From positions 62,001 through 126,000 of the forward strand of contig NZ_VAUW01000009.1 of the NCBI RefSeq assembly GCF_005771495.1: a stretch of 64,000 nt of DNA, in the 5' to 3' direction. Positions within the stretch are counted from its first letter, which is position 1. Every line of letters begins with the position of its first letter. A model generated the notes under the pieces. The model was not told where the DNA came from. It made no database searches and worked only from the letters and a program-made list of their open reading frames with translations. The position numbers and the translations under genes are program-made. The stretch comes from Maribacter sp. ACAM166 (GTDB taxonomy: Bacteria > Bacteroidota > Bacteroidia > Flavobacteriales > Flavobacteriaceae). Shown here piece by piece: positions 27,826 to 38,058 of this stretch.

Positions 27826-27972
27826 CTAATTTAGCAAATACAAACCGAATGGAGCCCTAAATTGTCTATGTACTTTCTCGTAATTAGAAGCACCATTCAT
27901 AGCATCTGTTTGCTCGGTATTTTCATTTCTTGAATTCACTAATCTGTGAATCGCTTGATCAATCACTACGTT
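27826..27972 (-). pseudogene. Unidentified coding relic (about 48 codons)
   Basis: The minus strand has a stop-bounded frame reading VIDNVVIDQAIHRLVNSRNE, then NTEQTDAMNGASNYEKVHRQ and FRAPFGLYLLN before TAG. The amino-acid composition looks coding, but there is no start codon and I do not recognise the family. It lies next to clearly decayed genes and is probably another relic. Confidence 0.35.
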
Positions 27973-28026
27973 ATCAATTACTTAAATGGTTTTAATTGCA
28001 GCCTAGCAACCAACTTTTCGATACTT

Positions 28027-28897
28027 CTAATATTTATCTCCTAATACTTTTCGAAGGCCCTTTTCTTTCAATAATTTAACAGCAATTACCATATATACTG
28101 TTGAAATAGTAACAAAGAAAAGACGACCTGTAGCCATTGTAGTTGCAACACAACAAGTGATAATGAAGCTATACATTAGTGGATTTCTTACCAGTTTATA
28201 AATCCAATTGACCTGATAATTTGGGTAGGTCAAGATTTGATAAACCTGTCTAAGGCCAAAATGACTAATCATGAAAGAAGAATTAGGAAATGCTTTTGCC
28301 ATACTTATAGTAGAAGATGCATGTCCGCAACCAACGTCAGCTACTTTAGCTAATTTCTCAATGAGAACTTACATAACTGGAAGTCAACTGGTAATTAAGT
28401 TTCCTTCGTAGGAGGGACTGAAGAATTTCTTCGTTCCACAAAATAAGCAGTTGTTATGGTCTCACCAAGAAACACCTTCACCCGTTTAAAAAGCCTTCTC
28501 TATTTTTGGCTCATCATAATATACTGATGCAATGGCATAAAAAGCTCCTTTCATAAAAATAGGACTCTTTCTGTTTCCAAAAACCATGGTTTGTTCTAGT
28601 GTCATTGAAAATTTATGTATGACGGCATGATATTGCACATAGCCGGATGCTACTTATGTCGATAACCATTCTCTCACATACCTTTCAGCGATATCGGTTT
28701 TGCGGCTAATTCGCTAAACGATAAAAGTTCTGATTCTGATTGGGTAGTGTAGAGGCTCAATTTATCTCCAATAGTAATTAATGGGCCGTTTGCAGCTACT
28801 CCCATTTCAGTTACGACTTAACCCAGTAAGTCGTGTAATTTTTCTTCATTTAATTCCGTAAGATACTTATTTAAATGGTTTATTAATGTTGACCTCA
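28027..28897 (-). pseudogene. Chimeric pseudogene: class I methyltransferase N-terminus joined to NnrU/ICMT-like C-terminus
   Basis: From 28897 the minus strand encodes an N-terminus like that of SAM methyltransferases that carry a helical cap: MGVAANGPLITIGDKLSLY, ISERYVREWLST, MKGAFYAIASVYYDEPKIEK, KTGEGVSW and VADVGCGHASSTISMAKAFP. It holds several stops and frameshifts. Right after MAKAFPNSSF the frame switches to FGLRQVYQ, VNWIYKLVRNPLMYSFII and LLKEKGLRKVLGDKY, which is the end of a membrane methyltransferase of the NnrU/isoprenylcysteine-methyltransferase (MddA-like) type. A deletion evidently fused two neighbouring dead genes. The last 91 codons are still open but are only a fragment. 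Confidence 0.72.
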
Positions 28898-29048
28898 TTG
28901 GTCGCCTTTTGTAATTCGAACTGGGGGAATCGGCTGCTAAACATGAGGAGAGAATAGAATGTTAGCCTTCTTCAGTACAATTTAAAATACGTTCAAAACA
29001 GTCAACTGTTACTATCCATTTACTAATAGTATTTGTGTATTGGTTTAT

Positions 29049-31163
29049 TTAATCACAGCCTTCTCCCGGATCTGTGAGTAGGGTGAGTACGCCGCCATTA
29101 GATGTTTGCAAATCGCACACTTCTGTTGGGATACTTGTAATTGGGTTTGAGGTTAAACTTAAAAGCACCAAATTGGTAAGTTGCCCTAATTCTGAAGGAA
29201 CCGTATTTAGATTATTGCTCGCCGCTGTGACGACAGTCAAGGAGTTTAAGTTGCCGAGTGTTGTTGGTAGGCTTGTTAAGTTATTACTATTTACAGCTAA
29301 GTTTCCTAATTCAACAAGTTGATCTATAGTATCGGGTATTCTAGAAAGGTTTTTATTGTTCGCAGTAATAGCAATGGGCTTGCCATTGGCATTGAAACTA
29401 ACTCCTTGGTAATTATCTACACTCCACTCTAAAGTATTACCAGGGTTGGCACTATAGATACTTATAAGTACATCTTTTTGAGTAGGTATGGCACAGTTAA
29501 CTTGGTTGTCTTTACTTAGATTCAAATCATTGAAATCTTCTAAGTAACAGATAGATCTTGGTATTGAAGTAAGGTTGTTATTTCTAATACTTAACTCATT
29601 CAATTTTATTAAAAAACCTATTTCAGGGGGTAGGCTAGTAATTTTATTATTTCTTAGACTTAATTTTTTCAAGTTTATTAATTTGCCAATTTCTCGGGGC
29701 ACACTATTTAGTTCATTATCGCTGATAAAAAGGGATTCTAGATTGCTTAAATTGGAAATTGCTACGTCTATCGTAGTGATATTATTCGCACTAATGCTTA
29801 AAAATGTCAGATTTTCTAGTGTTGTTATTTCTATTGGAAATTCTTGAAATTGATTCTCAGCAATATTTAATAATGTCAAATTAGGTAGTTCGCCAATTTC
29901 TTTTGGTAAAACAGATAGTGAGTTACCATTTAGGTTTAGGCTTGTTAAGTTGTTCAAATCTCCAACTTCTGGAATAATTGATTCAAATTGGTTATTTGCG
30001 AGCGAAAGGATTTTTAAGCTAGTCAAACCTCTAATTTCTGCTGGTAGCATAGTTAAACTATTAGACCTTGCAACCAAATTGGTCAACTGGTTTAGATTGC
30101 CTATTTCAGCAGGCAATGAACCTATTTGATTATCAGTTAAAATCAAAATCTTCAAATTAGTTAATTCACCTATTTCAGAAGGTAAAACTTGTATAAGGTT
30201 GCTTGATAAGCTTAAAAACACTAAATTTTTTAATTCACCGATCTCATTGGGTACTTCTGTTATTTTATTATTAAAAATATTAAGTTTTTCTAACATCGTT
30301 AATTGACCAATTTCTGGTGGTAATACTGATAAATTGTCTACTGCCATTATTAATTCAACAATAGTACCTTCGGTATTTGTTGTAACCCCATCAAGAATAT
30401 TTAAGTCAATTGTATTTTGTAGATCCCAGTCCAAGGTAGTACCAGGGTTGGCATCTAAAACAGCTTGTAAAATTTGACGTTGGTTTAATATTGTGGTTAT
30501 AGTTACTGTATAAATTTCTTCACTACCATCTTCAGCAGTTACGGTATATTCTATGGGTTCCGTAAAATCTTGAACGGTATTAAGGTCAACCGTTGCCAGT
30601 TCAGATAGTTGTACTTCCGGTTGCAACTCTGTAACATTTGTACCTAGAGGCATTGTAGCGGTAATAGTTTTATCTTCTTCATTTATAGTAGCTACCACAT
30701 TGCTGGTTATAGCATTGTTTGTAGCAAGAAAAACAAAACTGGCAATCTGTTTGGCACTAGTCTTACTACTTGCAGATACGCTATAACTTTTTGTAGAGCC
30801 ATCTTCTGCGGTAACCGTGTAGGTTACTGGGTTGGTGAAGTCATGTTCGCCTTGAGGGTTAATACTTGCCTTTGCGGATATTGCGATTGTTGGTATTAAA
30901 GCTGTAAGTGGCGTATCGCTAGGTAAATTAGCAGTAATAGTTTTTGCTGTAGTATTTATGTTTGCTATTACATCTGTAGCCAATGCCCCATTATTGGCTG
31001 ATAAAAAGCTGAAACTGCTCAGTTCTTTTTCAGTATTTTTTACAACTTCAACAGCTGCTGACCCATCGCCTTTGCTGCAGCTCATAGAAATTATAAAGAG
31101 TAGGGCTAAAATCTTTGTTAGAAATATGTTTTTGTATAAAATTTCAAGTGTTTTCATAACCAT
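29049..31163 (-). CDS. Leucine-rich-repeat lipoprotein with two DUF5018-type domains
   Basis: A 704-residue predicted lipoprotein (lipobox ISMSC; the second ATG at 31157 is an equally good start). Residues ~45-125 and ~135-215 are two copies of a DUF5018-like beta domain, each ending TVTAEDGS. Then come two blocks, each opened by a cap with ANPGTTLDW or ANPGNTLEW: a long one of about ten 23-residue leucine-rich repeats (LPSEIGELTNLKILILTDNQ type) and a short one of about four. LRR surface lipoproteins typically bind proteins or glycans. The gene belongs to a leftward group with the collagen-like lipoprotein and HTCS genes, which may control it. Confidence 0.9.
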   Translation of the reverse strand: MVMKTLEILYKNIFLTKILALLFIISMSCSKGDGSAAVEVVKNTEKELSSFSFLSANNGALATDVIANINTTAKTITANLPSDTPLTALIPTIAISAKASINPQGEHDFTNPVTYTVTAEDGSTKSYSVSASSKTSAKQIASFVFLATNNAITSNVVATINEEDKTITATMPLGTNVTELQPEVQLSELATVDLNTVQDFTEPIEYTVTAEDGSEEIYTVTITTILNQRQILQAVLDANPGTTLDWDLQNTIDLNILDGVTTNTEGTIVELIMAVDNLSVLPPEIGQLTMLEKLNIFNNKITEVPNEIGELKNLVFLSLSSNLIQVLPSEIGELTNLKILILTDNQIGSLPAEIGNLNQLTNLVARSNSLTMLPAEIRGLTSLKILSLANNQFESIIPEVGDLNNLTSLNLNGNSLSVLPKEIGELPNLTLLNIAENQFQEFPIEITTLENLTFLSISANNITTIDVAISNLSNLESLFISDNELNSVPREIGKLINLKKLSLRNNKITSLPPEIGFLIKLNELSIRNNNLTSIPRSICYLEDFNDLNLSKDNQVNCAIPTQKDVLISIYSANPGNTLEWSVDNYQGVSFNANGKPIAITANNKNLSRIPDTIDQLVELGNLAVNSNNLTSLPTTLGNLNSLTVVTAASNNLNTVPSELGQLTNLVLLSLTSNPITSIPTEVCDLQTSNGGVLTLLTDPGEGCD

Positions 31164-31362
31164 ATTTTTGTGGATGATTTTTTAATTTAAAAAAGAATAT
31201 GTAGTAGTTTCAGTATGTTTAGAAAAATATATAGAGGTACTAAATATTACTCTGGAAGGTTTTTGACCACCCAGAGCAATAGACAATTTTTAAAAAAATA
31301 GCTGTAGTTTTTCAGGAATTTAAATTCCATAGAAATTCAGGGCGCTATGCTATATCAATGAC

Positions 31363-32004
31363 TTATTCCGTAATATTGAAATAGTTACGCACCGCATTAT
31401 AATCGTTGATATCTACACCAGCATGTAACAATTTTGCAAGAATGATTTTTCGAAAGTTTGAAGGTGTGCTTGCATTTTTTCCATTCCCGCTTTGTAAGAT
31501 AACGTTGCTCGGTTCTATAATAATTACTTTGGCTTCTGGAATAGTTGGTCGGGTTTGATCAATAACATCATTAAAATCATAAGCTCTTATAAAGTATCTT
31601 CCTATATCATAGTAACCCTTATAATAACCTCCTACTGCCTGGTTTCCGTTTGCTGAATACCAAATACTTCCTTCTTTTACAAAGCCTAGTATTAAATAAT
31701 AATCAAATGCATCTTGAGTAATGCCAGGAACTTGTAAAGTCATTAAACCAGAAGTTGACCATGTTGGGTTCAAAAACACTGTAGTTTCAACATTTGCATT
31801 ACCATTAGCACCGTCCTCTCCATTCGCCCCATCAACACCATCTGTTCCATTTGTGCCGTCTACGCCATCAGTTCCATTCGTTCCGTCTACCCCTGCAATA
31901 CCTGCTGTGCCAGTTGATCCGGCATCCCCATCTTTAGAACAAGACGTTAATACTAAGGCGATAATTAGTAATCCATAGATAAAAAATTTCATTGTAGTTT
32001 TCAT
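31363..32004 (-). CDS. Lipoprotein with short collagen-like segment
   Basis: A 213-residue predicted lipoprotein (lipobox LTSC). Immediately after the anchor, residues ~26-70 form a Gly-x-y collagen-like stretch (GVDGTNGTDGVDGTNGTDG type), then a globular domain of ~140 residues with no family I recognise (NPTWSTSGLMTLQVPG; FIRAYDFNDVI). The GTNG/GVDG repeats resemble those in the large collagen-like proteins at 52.6-60.6 kb. Likely displayed at the cell surface on a short stalk. Lies between the LRR lipoprotein and the HTCS gene, all on the minus strand. Confidence 0.85.
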   Translation of the reverse strand: MKTTMKFFIYGLLIIALVLTSCSKDGDAGSTGTAGIAGVDGTNGTDGVDGTNGTDGVDGANGEDGANGNANVETTVFLNPTWSTSGLMTLQVPGITQDAFDYYLILGFVKEGSIWYSANGNQAVGGYYKGYYDIGRYFIRAYDFNDVIDQTRPTIPEAKVIIIEPSNVILQSGNGKNASTPSNFRKIILAKLLHAGVDINDYNAVRNYFNITE

Positions 32005-32169
32005 AATTATGTTTTTTTATATTAATTATGATACAATGATATTGTGCTTTTTAAAAAACGGCGTTTACCATTTTTTCAATCGCTAGGAGTATTTGTGAAG
32101 TGAAAATAAAAACCTTGTACTATTATTGCATGAAAATGAAAGATGTGATTTTAAATCACTAGTAATTAG

Positions 32170-35100
32170 CTATTTAAGTATATCGCTAGGTGAAATATTA
32201 AACTCTTTCTTAAAGGCACGACTAAACCATGAAGGATCGTTAAAACCTACTTGATAGGCAATTTCTGAAATGGTTTTATCTGTAGTTTTAATTAACTCTT
32301 TGGCCTTTTGCAAGCGAACAGAGCGAATAAAAATAGCTGTTGATTTATCAGTAATGGATTTTAGTTTGCGGTAGATTTGAGATTCACTCAAACTCATTTC
32401 TTTGGCCAATTGCGTTGGACCAAAATTAGTATCGTCTAAATGGGAATGAATACTTTCCAGCACTTGTTTTAAAAATTTGGTCTGCGGGTTTTCTACTTTC
32501 TCTTTTAACAAAAAAGAGAGTCCGTTCTTCTCTAATTTACCAATGAGTTTTTTTCGAATTAAAATCAGTTGATCTAAGCGTGTAAATAGTTCTTCTTTAT
32601 TAAAAGGCTTTGCCAGATAGGCATCTGCCCCATGGGAAAGTCCGGTTAGCCTATCTTCGGTAGTTACTTTCGCCGTTAAAAGTATAATGGGAATATGATC
32701 CGTACGTTCATCAACTTTTAGCGTGGCGCAAACTTCAAAACCGTCTTTGCCAGGCATCATAACATCGGAAATAATGATATCGGGAATATTTTCATAGGCC
32801 ATCTGCAAGCCTAGATTCCCATCTATGGCATGCACGGTTTGATACTTCCCCTTTAAGCAGGTTTTTAAATAATGGGCGACATCAACATTGTCTTCAATAA
32901 TCAGAACCAGCGGTAATTCTGAAGAATCAGTTTCTAGCGTAGGTTCTTTTTTGAATACGGGCATAGTTGCCTTAATAGGCGGTTCTACCGTTATTTTGGC
33001 GTCTACGATTTTAACTGCCTTATTGGTTACCGGTATTTGCACGGTAAAGGTGCTCCCTTTACCTAAGGTACTATCTACACTAATAGTACCATTCATTAGT
33101 TCCACAAATTCCTTGGCTAAAGAAAGTCCGATTCCTGTACCTTCCTGTCTATTGGACGATTCGTTATCGACCTGATAAAAGCGGTCAAATAAATGTGCGA
33201 TGTCATCTTCTGCGAGACCTAGACCATTGTCTTGTACTTTTATTGTCAAAAAATCGCTATCCTTTGTTTTGATTTTGTTAAGGTGTACTATTATTTTGCC
33301 GTTGGCTCCTGTAAATTTTATTGCATTAGAAAGTAAATTAGAAATAATCGATGCCATCTTATTTACATCAATATCCATTTCCAAGGCTACAATTTCCGAA
33401 TACACAGTAAGGTTGATTTTCTTGGTTTCGGCCAAAGAATGAAAACTTTCACTCAAATACTTTACGAACGGAATGGCATCGGTCTGTACCAAATTTAACT
33501 CCATAGAACCGCTTTCTACCTTTGCCAAATCGAGCATTTCATTGACCAATTGCAATAGATTTTTACCATTGCGGCGAATCATTTCCAACGATTTTTCAGC
33601 TCCTTCAAAACGGTTGTTCATGACATTTGTTTTTAAGGTTTCCGCCATTCCAAGGATTACGGTCAGCGGGGTGCGGAATTCGTGGGTGATGTTCGAATAC
33701 AAGCGCGTTTTTGATTCGTTCAACTGCTCTAGTTGCTCTGTTTGGTGGTTTAAAAGTTGGTTTTTATGACGTACCTCGGTGGTACGTTCAGAAACCAACT
33801 TTTCTAGATTTTCATTTTTTCTTCGTAATTCTTTTGATCGCCATTGAAGTAGTAGCGATATCAATGCAATTGCCCCAAGAATATAGAATAAATACGCCCA
33901 CCAAGTGCCGTACCATGGGGGTGAAATTGAAAACGAATAATTATCCTCATTACTTACTTCGTTGAAAATATTCTTTGAACGTACCTTAAAGGTATAGTCA
34001 CCACTGGGAATGTTCGTATAATCTTTTTTGGTTTCAAAAGACCATGTAGACCAGTCTTCATCAAAACCTTCTAAGATGTATTGGAACTGATTTTTTGATT
34101 CATCATAAAAACTTGGGCTGGCATATTGAAAGCGTAATTGATTATTTTTAAAGGGAAGTTGAGTGGCAACTGTGGCATTATAACCACCAAAGAGTAGCGA
34201 ATCATTTTGCCATACTATTCCTGTTATTATAGCTTTTGAATTTAGGGTGCTTTTGTCAAATTTCTGCTTTAGATCATGCCTTATAATAGTCCCTTTCTTG
34301 CCTCTATACCATATAATACTATCACTCAGCTCGGCGAACATGTCATTTTTTCTCAGGTCCATTATCCTTTCTTCATCAAGCTCTTTTACTATATACGATC
34401 CATTTTTTTGCGCCAGGGCGACCAACTGCTCCAATCTATTCTCTCCATTATATTCAATTAACCATATATTTCCACTTTCATCAGTTGAATGAACTTTAAC
34501 TATTTTATTTTCAAGACCTATTCTTCGAAGTAAGTCTTTATCATTAATGAATTTTTCTGTACTAGAATCGAACAGATACACTTCATTAGCAGATTCAATA
34601 TAAAGCTGATCTTCAATATAATAATGCCTTCCAATGTTATCAGGAACACCATCTTCCACTTTAAAGGTCCTGACTTTTGAGTTCGTTACTTTATTGTTTA
34701 CCAGTATATTATCAAATAAAATTCGAATGGCTTCGTTTTTATTTACATTTAGCCATAAATCGCCTTTTACATCTTCTATAATTGTACTTACTTGAATGTT
34801 TATTCCCTTAAAAACATGTTCTATTGCCCATTTATTGTTTTTTAGGTATATGGAGGTTAACCCTGAACCTGTACCAATATAAACTCTATTAGAATCAATT
34901 TTAGAAGCACGCAAAGATGAAACAGTAGGCTGTTCTAATAGCTCTTTGGATTTGCCCTCCTGGTTAATTTCAAAAAGCCCAGCTCTAGATCCTACTAACA
35001 TTTTGTCTTTGTGAAGAAGGGTTTCAAAAACAATTCCCATGTCACCTATAGGTTCCAAAAGATTAATTCCTGAACTATTCTTATTATCTAAATAATACAA

Positions 35101-36201
35101 TCCATCTCCGGTACCAACATAAAGTTTTTCTTGAAATCTTTGAAAACCCATTACTAAACTAGGGGTATTATTGAGCTTATTGTAAAAGGAAAATGGAGAC
35201 GGATATTCAATTTTCGCTATTCCAGAATTTAAAGAGGCCCAAAGTAGGCCAGTTCTGTCTTGGAAAAGATCCAACACCATATTCGATTGAAATATTCCTT
35301 TATTAGAAAGCATTACTTTTCTTTGTCCTTTATCGTCGAGGATCAATACTCCCTTTTTAAAAGATCCAAAAGCAAAAGTATTTGAGTTTAAAGCTATTCC
35401 ACAACTAATGCCATTATCAGCAAAGAAGTCTGGAACATTGGTTTCAAGTCTCTTAAAATAGGTTCCATCAAAAATATAAAGTTGGTCATCCGTTGCTATT
35501 AAATATGAATCCTTATTAAAAGGAAGAACTGCTCTTATTTTTTTATCAGCAAAAATTTCACCTTGTGTAACTAATTCAAATTGGTCTTTTTTAAAAGATG
35601 TTAACCCTTCGCCCTGTATCCTTTTAAAAATGGTATTGCGAGCTAAAAACAGAAAAGGGTCTCCAGAATTCTCCCAGGTTTTAAATTTTATTCCATCCCA
35701 TTTAAAAATGTATTTATTTGAACTAAAAAATACACCATCTTTTATACTATGCACTGATCTAATTCTAGTGAAGTGACGAAATTTTTCTGGCAATTTGGAT
35801 AATAAAGAAATATAGACAAGTTGACCTTTATCATTTGAATCCAAATAACCTAGTTCATCAACTCCCCCTACATATATCTCTCCTTTGTTTGTAGATGCTA
35901 TTGCATTAACACTTACTAATCCTGGCATTTCTAATAAATTCCAACTTGCCCCATTATAGGTTAAAATACCATCGCCATTTGCAAAATAAATTATATCTAA
36001 ACTATCTTGAACAGCTCCCCAATTCTGTATAAAAGCACCATATTCATCTGGACTGTAATTCTGAATATAGGGCAACCCGATTTCTGAAGTCTGTTGAGCC
36101 TGTGCACTATGAAAAATTAGATTAAAAACAAGCGTCAGTAGAAATAATAGCCTAAAGCGATTTTTAGGGTAAAATGAATTTAAAATTTGAGTCTCCTCCA
36201 T
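32170..36201 (-). CDS. Hybrid two-component system (HTCS) regulator
   Basis: A 1343-residue one-protein signalling system. A signal peptide or anchor (~18-36) is followed by a Reg_prop propeller (~60-650), a Y_Y_Y domain (~690-755), a membrane helix (~763-785), HisKA with phosphoacceptor His840 in THEFRTPLT, HATPase_c (~940-1060; NLLSNAIKF, DNGLGL, GTGIGLSLA), a receiver (~1097-1210) with Asp1146 in ISDVMMPGKDG, and a C-terminal AraC-type helix-turn-helix (~1240-1343). HTCS proteins sense breakdown products of polysaccharides in the periplasm and activate adjacent utilisation genes. No SusC/SusD pair is next to it, so its targets may be the two lipoprotein genes downstream (inference). Confidence 0.95.
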   Translation of the reverse strand: MEETQILNSFYPKNRFRLLFLLTLVFNLIFHSAQAQQTSEIGLPYIQNYSPDEYGAFIQNWGAVQDSLDIIYFANGDGILTYNGASWNLLEMPGLVSVNAIASTNKGEIYVGGVDELGYLDSNDKGQLVYISLLSKLPEKFRHFTRIRSVHSIKDGVFFSSNKYIFKWDGIKFKTWENSGDPFLFLARNTIFKRIQGEGLTSFKKDQFELVTQGEIFADKKIRAVLPFNKDSYLIATDDQLYIFDGTYFKRLETNVPDFFADNGISCGIALNSNTFAFGSFKKGVLILDDKGQRKVMLSNKGIFQSNMVLDLFQDRTGLLWASLNSGIAKIEYPSPFSFYNKLNNTPSLVMGFQRFQEKLYVGTGDGLYYLDNKNSSGINLLEPIGDMGIVFETLLHKDKMLVGSRAGLFEINQEGKSKELLEQPTVSSLRASKIDSNRVYIGTGSGLTSIYLKNNKWAIEHVFKGINIQVSTIIEDVKGDLWLNVNKNEAIRILFDNILVNNKVTNSKVRTFKVEDGVPDNIGRHYYIEDQLYIESANEVYLFDSSTEKFINDKDLLRRIGLENKIVKVHSTDESGNIWLIEYNGENRLEQLVALAQKNGSYIVKELDEERIMDLRKNDMFAELSDSIIWYRGKKGTIIRHDLKQKFDKSTLNSKAIITGIVWQNDSLLFGGYNATVATQLPFKNNQLRFQYASPSFYDESKNQFQYILEGFDEDWSTWSFETKKDYTNIPSGDYTFKVRSKNIFNEVSNEDNYSFSISPPWYGTWWAYLFYILGAIALISLLLQWRSKELRRKNENLEKLVSERTTEVRHKNQLLNHQTEQLEQLNESKTRLYSNITHEFRTPLTVILGMAETLKTNVMNNRFEGAEKSLEMIRRNGKNLLQLVNEMLDLAKVESGSMELNLVQTDAIPFVKYLSESFHSLAETKKINLTVYSEIVALEMDIDVNKMASIISNLLSNAIKFTGANGKIIVHLNKIKTKDSDFLTIKVQDNGLGLAEDDIAHLFDRFYQVDNESSNRQEGTGIGLSLAKEFVELMNGTISVDSTLGKGSTFTVQIPVTNKAVKIVDAKITVEPPIKATMPVFKKEPTLETDSSELPLVLIIEDNVDVAHYLKTCLKGKYQTVHAIDGNLGLQMAYENIPDIIISDVMMPGKDGFEVCATLKVDERTDHIPIILLTAKVTTEDRLTGLSHGADAYLAKPFNKEELFTRLDQLILIRKKLIGKLEKNGLSFLLKEKVENPQTKFLKQVLESIHSHLDDTNFGPTQLAKEMSLSESQIYRKLKSITDKSTAIFIRSVRLQKAKELIKTTDKTISEIAYQVGFNDPSWFSRAFKKEFNISPSDILK

Positions 36202-36391
36202 TTTTTACTTGGTTTTTAGAGAAATTGGCCCAATTGCACTTCATAGGGAACAATAATTAACAAAAACAGGTTTAAATTTGGTTTATCGCTATCCTAACGA
36301 ATTTAGTAAAGCAGCTCCACGATACTTGAAGTAACTGTACCAAAAGTGATAAACCAAGTTTTGTTAGCTAATTATTCTGTGTAGACGGTAA

Positions 36392-36432
36392 CTAAACCAC
36401 CCTGCACTTTCAGTACAGGGTGGTTTAGTTTA
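36392..36432. terminator. Strong hairpin terminator
   Basis: A perfect 15-bp stem (AACTAAACCACCCTG / CAGGGTGGTTTAGTT) with an 11-base loop and a T-rich tail on its right. It lies 84 bases past the end of the minus-strand AIM24 gene. The rest of the 36202-36516 spacer shows nothing else. Confidence 0.85.
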
Positions 36433-36516
36433 ATTTTGAAAGTCTCAATACTCTATTTTCCAAAGGTTAAAAATTTGCCAGATTGCTTCGTCGTAACTTC
36501 TCGTAAAGTTGTGTTC

Positions 36517-37314
36517 TTAAAACCGCTTATCACCACCAACGATATCCCCTAAAGTTCCAAGAATACTACCTTCACCTTTATCCTTTCCTCCTCTTGGTAT
36601 CGAAGCTATCACTCGACCCGCCAAACGACTGAAAGGCAACGATTGAATATAAACCGCACCAGGGCCACGTAAGGTTGCGAAAAACAAGCCTTCTCCGCCA
36701 AACACCGTATTTTTTATGCCTCCAACAAATTCAATATCATAATCAACATCTTTGGTGAAACCCACTATACAACCGGTGTCAACTTTAAGAACTTCGCCAG
36801 GTCCCAACGTCTTTTTGGCTAACGTACCTCCTGCATGTATGAAGGTCATTCCATCACCCTCTAATTTTTGCATGATAAAACCTTCTCCTCCAAAAAGTCC
36901 GCGCCCCAGTTTTTTGGAAAACTCAATACCTACCGACACCCCTTTTGCTGCACACAAAAAAGCATCTTTTTGACAAATAAACCGTCCTCCCATTTGTGAT
37001 AAATCAATGGGTAGAATCTTACCTGGATAGGGAGATGCAAAACTTACCTTTTTCTTACCCTGACCAATGTTTAAAAAAGCCGTCATAAAAAGGCTCTCAC
37101 CGGTCAACAATCGTTTACCCGCTGAAAATATTTTACCTAAAACACTAGTATCTTGATTACTACCATCACCAAAAATGGTGTTCATTTTAATACCGGTGTC
37201 CATCATCATAAAGCTACCCGCTTCGGCAACGACAGCCTCTTGAGGGTCTAGCTCTATTTCTACGTATTGCATTTCTTCCCCAAAAATCTCGTAGTCTATT
37301 TCGTGTGCATTCAT
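36517..37314 (-). CDS. AIM24 / TIGR00266 family protein
   Basis: A 265-residue cytoplasmic protein of the AIM24 family, a double-stranded beta-helix rich in glycine turns (EAGSFMMMDTGIKM, LGRGLFGGEGFIMQKLEGDG, FGGEGLFFATLRGPG). The length and motifs match TIGR00266 proteins, which are widespread and of unknown function; the yeast homologue is a mitochondrial inner-membrane organiser. It stands alone between a strong terminator and the FKBP gene. Confidence 0.9.
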   Translation of the reverse strand: MNAHEIDYEIFGEEMQYVEIELDPQEAVVAEAGSFMMMDTGIKMNTIFGDGSNQDTSVLGKIFSAGKRLLTGESLFMTAFLNIGQGKKKVSFASPYPGKILPIDLSQMGGRFICQKDAFLCAAKGVSVGIEFSKKLGRGLFGGEGFIMQKLEGDGMTFIHAGGTLAKKTLGPGEVLKVDTGCIVGFTKDVDYDIEFVGGIKNTVFGGEGLFFATLRGPGAVYIQSLPFSRLAGRVIASIPRGGKDKGEGSILGTLGDIVGGDKRF

Positions 37315-37479
37315 CGAATATGGTTTTAGATTTATATCAATAAGTTGTCATTGATTATAAATTGTTACAATCGAAAAGATATTTATTTATCTTACTACTT
37401 AAATTAATCTAGAATAAGATAATCTAACTATCTAAAAAATAATACTCAAATCTAAAGAGAGAACGACTTACAACTTAGC

Positions 37480-37947
37480 TTAATTTATAGATACAAGATT
37501 AATATCAAAAATTAAAACCGCGCCGCCAGGTATGCCTGATCTACCAGCATTACCATACGCCAATCGAGATGGAATCAATAATACACCACTACCGCCTTCA
37601 TTAAAATAGGTAATGCCTTCGGTCCACCCAGCAATTACCTGATTTAAATTAAAAGAAATACCATCTTCATTACTTTGGTCGAAAACCGAACCGTCGGCAA
37701 AATATCCTTTATAAGCAACAGTTACATTAGAACTAGCGGTAGGTTTGTCACCTGTTCCTATTTCATTAATTACATAATATAATCCGGAGGCACTTTTTTG
37801 GGCTTCTAAATTTTGATTACTAATATAATCAAGTATTTCTTTTTCGTTTGACTCCGTATACTCTGTTGATGAAGCCTCTGATTTTGAATCTTCTGATCCG
37901 CAACTAACAAAAAGCAATACTATAAAGGGAACTAAAATCTTTCTCAT
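37480..37947 (-). CDS. FKBP-type peptidyl-prolyl isomerase lipoprotein
   Basis: A 155-residue predicted lipoprotein (lipobox LFVSC) with a serine/glutamate-rich linker and a C-terminal FKBP domain (~60-155). Typical FKBP landmarks are VTVAYKGYFADGSVFDQS, VIAGWTEGI, LLIPSRLAYGNAG and the final LIFDINLVSI. It should accelerate proline isomerisation during protein folding in the periplasm. The neighbouring genes are unrelated and there is no obvious operon. Confidence 0.93.
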   Translation of the reverse strand: MRKILVPFIVLLFVSCGSEDSKSEASSTEYTESNEKEILDYISNQNLEAQKSASGLYYVINEIGTGDKPTASSNVTVAYKGYFADGSVFDQSNEDGISFNLNQVIAGWTEGITYFNEGGSGVLLIPSRLAYGNAGRSGIPGGAVLIFDINLVSIN

Positions 37948-38058
37948 ACGTTTATTTTAATTTATTATAATTCTATTGGGTTTATTCTACCCTATTGTAC
38001 TAATAGCTTCAGTATCGTATTAGGGTTATATTTACGCCCTAAAACTAGTGTCTAACCA

